Assembly (NCBI GenBank): GCA_947179485.1
Contig: OX359247.1
Span: 26,450,801 to 26,514,800, forward strand
Direction: 5' to 3'
Length of the DNA stretch: 64,000 bases
Source: Allacma fusca
Taxonomy: Eukaryota; Arthropoda; Collembola; Symphypleona; Sminthuridae
This document shows positions 61,165 through 64,000 of the stretch, piece by piece. Position 1 is the first letter of the stretch, and every line of letters starts with the position of its first letter. The notes below the pieces were generated by a model. The model was not told the DNA's origin. It was given only the letters and a program-made list of their open reading frames with translations, and ran no database searches. The position numbers were made by a program, and so were the translations under genes.

Positions 61165-63060
61165 CACACTCGTACAATACACATACAGGAGTCCCGTACA
61201 CATGTCTCTGTCTCTGTTCTCTCGTACACTGTAAAAAGTGTGGAAGTGGGAACTTTACATGACATATGCTTATGGGGCAGAGGGAAAAGAAGAAGTGAGA
61301 CCGCAAGAAGTTGTTGGAATGGAAGGGGCTGGCAAAATGTTGGCCCGAGTTTGTGACACCAAAGACCAGATTTAGATTTAGCTGTGAAACCTTATTAGGG
61401 CTGTGACGGTACTGCTCTGTGCCAAATATTGTTCGGCCTTGTCTGTATACACACACAAGTCAGTGTCTCTCTATCTTTTCAATTTGGCCTGTACAAACAG
61501 CTTGTATGAAAACACTGCTCTTCTCTCACTTGTCTACTCCGCACCTCACAATTCTTCTCCTATAGTCACTCACATATTTTGTCCGTTTATTTCTTTAAAG
61601 ACAAAAGTTTTTTTTCCTCCTACCTCCACCCCAATGCATACCTCCATACCATGCATGTGGAAAGTGTTGAAAGTTATTAGACAAAAGGCAACGTCACTCC
61701 AGCTCCCATATAGATAAGTAGGTACTTTTCCTACCTATAAACACAGAGCCCCCCCTTCCTCCATCAGACCTTCAGAGCCCAAGTGTAATTATATAGTGAT
61801 GCCATAAGGCTGGCTCTGACCATTAGAAATAACATCAATTTTCCACATCAACTTCACAATGGAATTTCCGACGGATTTTACTCGTCCTCATGGAGTATTT
61901 ACTCATCATTGTAATTCCTACTATTACATTTAAAAACTCTCTCTCTCTCCCCTTAATACTAGATTCTCCATAATATGCACACCGTGGGTTCAAACACTAC
62001 CGCTACCATTGCAATGTAGATACGCCTAGATTGATCCATACACACTTAATTTCATTTCTATAGGAGTAACAGTAAATATCTAGCGAAGATGTAATTCTAT
62101 GGGAAAGGTATACAACTCAAGTAGATTTCCTAATGGTCCATATACATATGCAGACACCGCCACTATATAAGTTCCAGCTGCCTACACTCACACACACACA
62201 CATATCATACCAATATCCAGGAATGGGTCTGTAGATACATGACTTGATCACATCCATAGGAACATTTCGGGAGTCGGATTGAGGTGCAGGCCATAGAAAC
62301 CTATTCACGCACTGGTAATAAAACTTATGCAGTGGTGTACTACTACTAAACCCCACACATGTATTGATTCCATAGTCATGGGCAGACATTCCAAATTGAA
62401 ATGAAGATTCCATTATATATTACATCAAGGGTGATTTTAGTGCTGGCGTTGATGGTAGTTTGTGTGAAATTGGGAAATAGCAGTCGTCGCAGAAAGCAGG
62501 AGCAAACTCTCTTGCTACTTGCTACTGCTACAGTCGCTACTACTATTACTGATACGACCAGACCGGACTGACTTGTCTACACACTCCGGCCCTTCCCTCA
62601 TATTCCATCTCATACGTCTAGGTAGGTACATATGTGTACGACAGAAGTAACAATAAGCACAATGCGAGAGACACATGGAGTTGGATGAAATCGTGTGCTG
62701 AAATTGGTGCTAGTGAATTCTGCTCCTCCGACTCACTGACTACAACTTGATGAACATTTTGTGAAACGACGAGCCGAGTTACTCTACCATTGAGTCTCAC
62801 TGAGAACTACTTCTATTCTTCCATCTCCTCCTCTTTTTTTTTTTTATTCTGTAACTTACTTACTTGTGTCTGTCTCCAAATGTCAGACGAGGAGATTTTT
62901 CTTGCTTTAATGCATAGCAGGTAGTAGGTATGTGTTCGGTCTTTTGTACATGTATGTATGTACGTGCCTACTGGGATGGGCAGTATATAGGCTGGGAGTA
63001 TATGAAGAATAGAATGATGCAGTCTTGCATAGCTCGTGAGAATAGCACATAAACATAGTG

Positions 63061-63120
63061 AAAGAGGGAGAGAGAAAAAAGAGAGGAGAAGAGTGAGAGA
63101 GAGAGAGAGAGGAAAAGAGT
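63061..63120. repeat. GA-rich purine tract
   Basis: Sixty bases almost entirely of A and G with several GAGAGA runs. Confidence 0.85.
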
Positions 63121-63267
63121 GAGGGAAATGTATAGCAGTGCTTGCCATATGTGTGAGCCCGAACTTTTACACGTCATGTAGTAATGATGGTTGTAAAAGG
63201 CGGAATATACTCGGAGTTTAGGTAAATACATGTAAATATAAATATCAAGTTTAAGTGAGTGAGTGAG

Positions 63268-63293
63268 GGAGAGAGAGAGAGAGAGAGAGAGAA
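63268..63293. repeat. (GA)n microsatellite
   Basis: About twelve GA units following three GTGA units. Confidence 0.9.
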
Positions 63294-63417
63294 ATGGTTA
63301 TAGAGGACCGTGCATACTCGATAACAAAAATCAAGGAAATTTTTTTTTTACTTGGCAAGGCATCCCTGCTCTGAATTCACCTATTCTTGTCTGGGTTTGT
63401 AGTACTTACTTACTTGC

Positions 63418-63442
63418 ATGTGTGTGTGTGTGTGTGTGTGTA
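63418..63442. repeat. (GT)n microsatellite
   Basis: About twelve GT units. Confidence 0.88.
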
Positions 63443-64000
63443 TGTGTTGGTGCTCTAATTTTAACATTTGATTTTGAGGAGGAGCTGTATTTTACCCGGT
63501 GAGCAAAAATAGCTTCATTATCTTGGAGCAACCGTGAGTTGTGACATGGCCCGGTGGACTCTGTTCATCTGCTCCTGCTCCTGCAACTGCTGTGAGACTC
63601 TACCGCCAGGACAAACTCCTACTCCCACCTTGGACAATATCTTCACTATTGTTTTCTCTTCGAGGCCACCATTCATTCGGATTTAAAAACATTTCATCAA
63701 TTTGGGGAAAAAAAACTATTGATCAAAAAAAAAAGAGTTTATCCCTCTGACAAAAATTTCAAGGAAAGTTGATGTCATTTTGGAGTATTATAAAGTTGGA
63801 CACAAATAGCTTGTCAGTTCCGCGCTTCCATAAAATTTCCCTCAATTAAATAGTCCCTTGTAGACTCCCAAGTTTTTTAATCAATTCGAACAAGTTAATT
63901 CGGAACTAGAGCTGGAATCTAAACTAATAGTAAAATTGCTAAAAGTTTCTCACCACTCTCTGGACTCTACCTCGATGGGAAGGCTTTGAAAGGGAGAAAA

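Larger units (their letters stand above)
35701..64000. other. 28-kb gene-poor region
   Basis: No exon pair with matching splice sites and a known domain was found on either strand; the longest open frames (for example 193 codons at 49992-50573 and 173 codons at 58421-58942) are low-complexity or lack family signatures. The sequence is rich in TATGTACATA-type runs, GT/AC, GA/TC and CATA microsatellites and scattered TGCATAA- or TAATTA-type AT-rich motifs. It may be intergenic or a giant intron of a gene whose exons lie outside the window. Confidence 0.5.

Overview
The window reads as nuclear DNA of an animal, most likely an arthropod (a guess; no species marker is visible). Reasons: introns mostly of 50-400 bp with GT-AG ends, AT-rich intergenic DNA full of short tandem repeats, animal-type EIF2AK4 (GCN2) and PNPT1 genes, and a MADF/BESS-type protein inside a PIF/Harbinger transposon. 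Nothing looks prokaryotic or organellar.

Layout. 1-8551 (minus): 21 coding exons of the eIF2-alpha kinase GCN2. It starts at 8551 and runs off the left edge inside the HisRS-like domain. One intron holds a 583-bp hAT-like element with an exact 8-bp target duplication, and another holds an imperfect 95-bp inverted repeat. 10590-11536: a second hAT-like element, built of GGTAC-rich motifs, with a small transposase relic. 13261-16683: a PIF/Harbinger transposon that looks whole, with TAA target duplications, an uninterrupted four-exon MADF/BESS protein and an uninterrupted three-exon DDE transposase with its catalytic residues. 17202-17410 (minus): a lone exon that may belong to a trypsin-like protease. 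17472-19561: a short, young, non-autonomous LTR element with two 480-bp LTRs that look identical, flanked by ATGT. 20848-22220 (minus): a six-exon gene for a 244-aa coiled-coil protein that I cannot name. 23963-26990 (plus): complete PNPT1, mitochondrial polynucleotide phosphorylase, three exons, 769 aa.

27.1-64 kb: no coding exon I can defend. It holds a 149-bp hAT-like MITE (28866-29014), an 878-bp hAT-like element with an exact 8-bp duplication (30662-31539), the second copy of a 440-bp repeat whose first copy lies upstream of PNPT1, a diverged duplicated block (29818/31896), and many microsatellites that crowd together from about 58.9 kb on. It could be intergenic or a very large intron.

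The host genes do not form one pathway: GCN2 is the cytosolic amino-acid-starvation kinase and PNPT1 works on RNA in mitochondria. What the window mainly offers is its mobile DNA. Three of its TIR elements, from two superfamilies, carry dense arrays of their own short motif next to both ends, and the Harbinger element looks capable of coding for its own movement.
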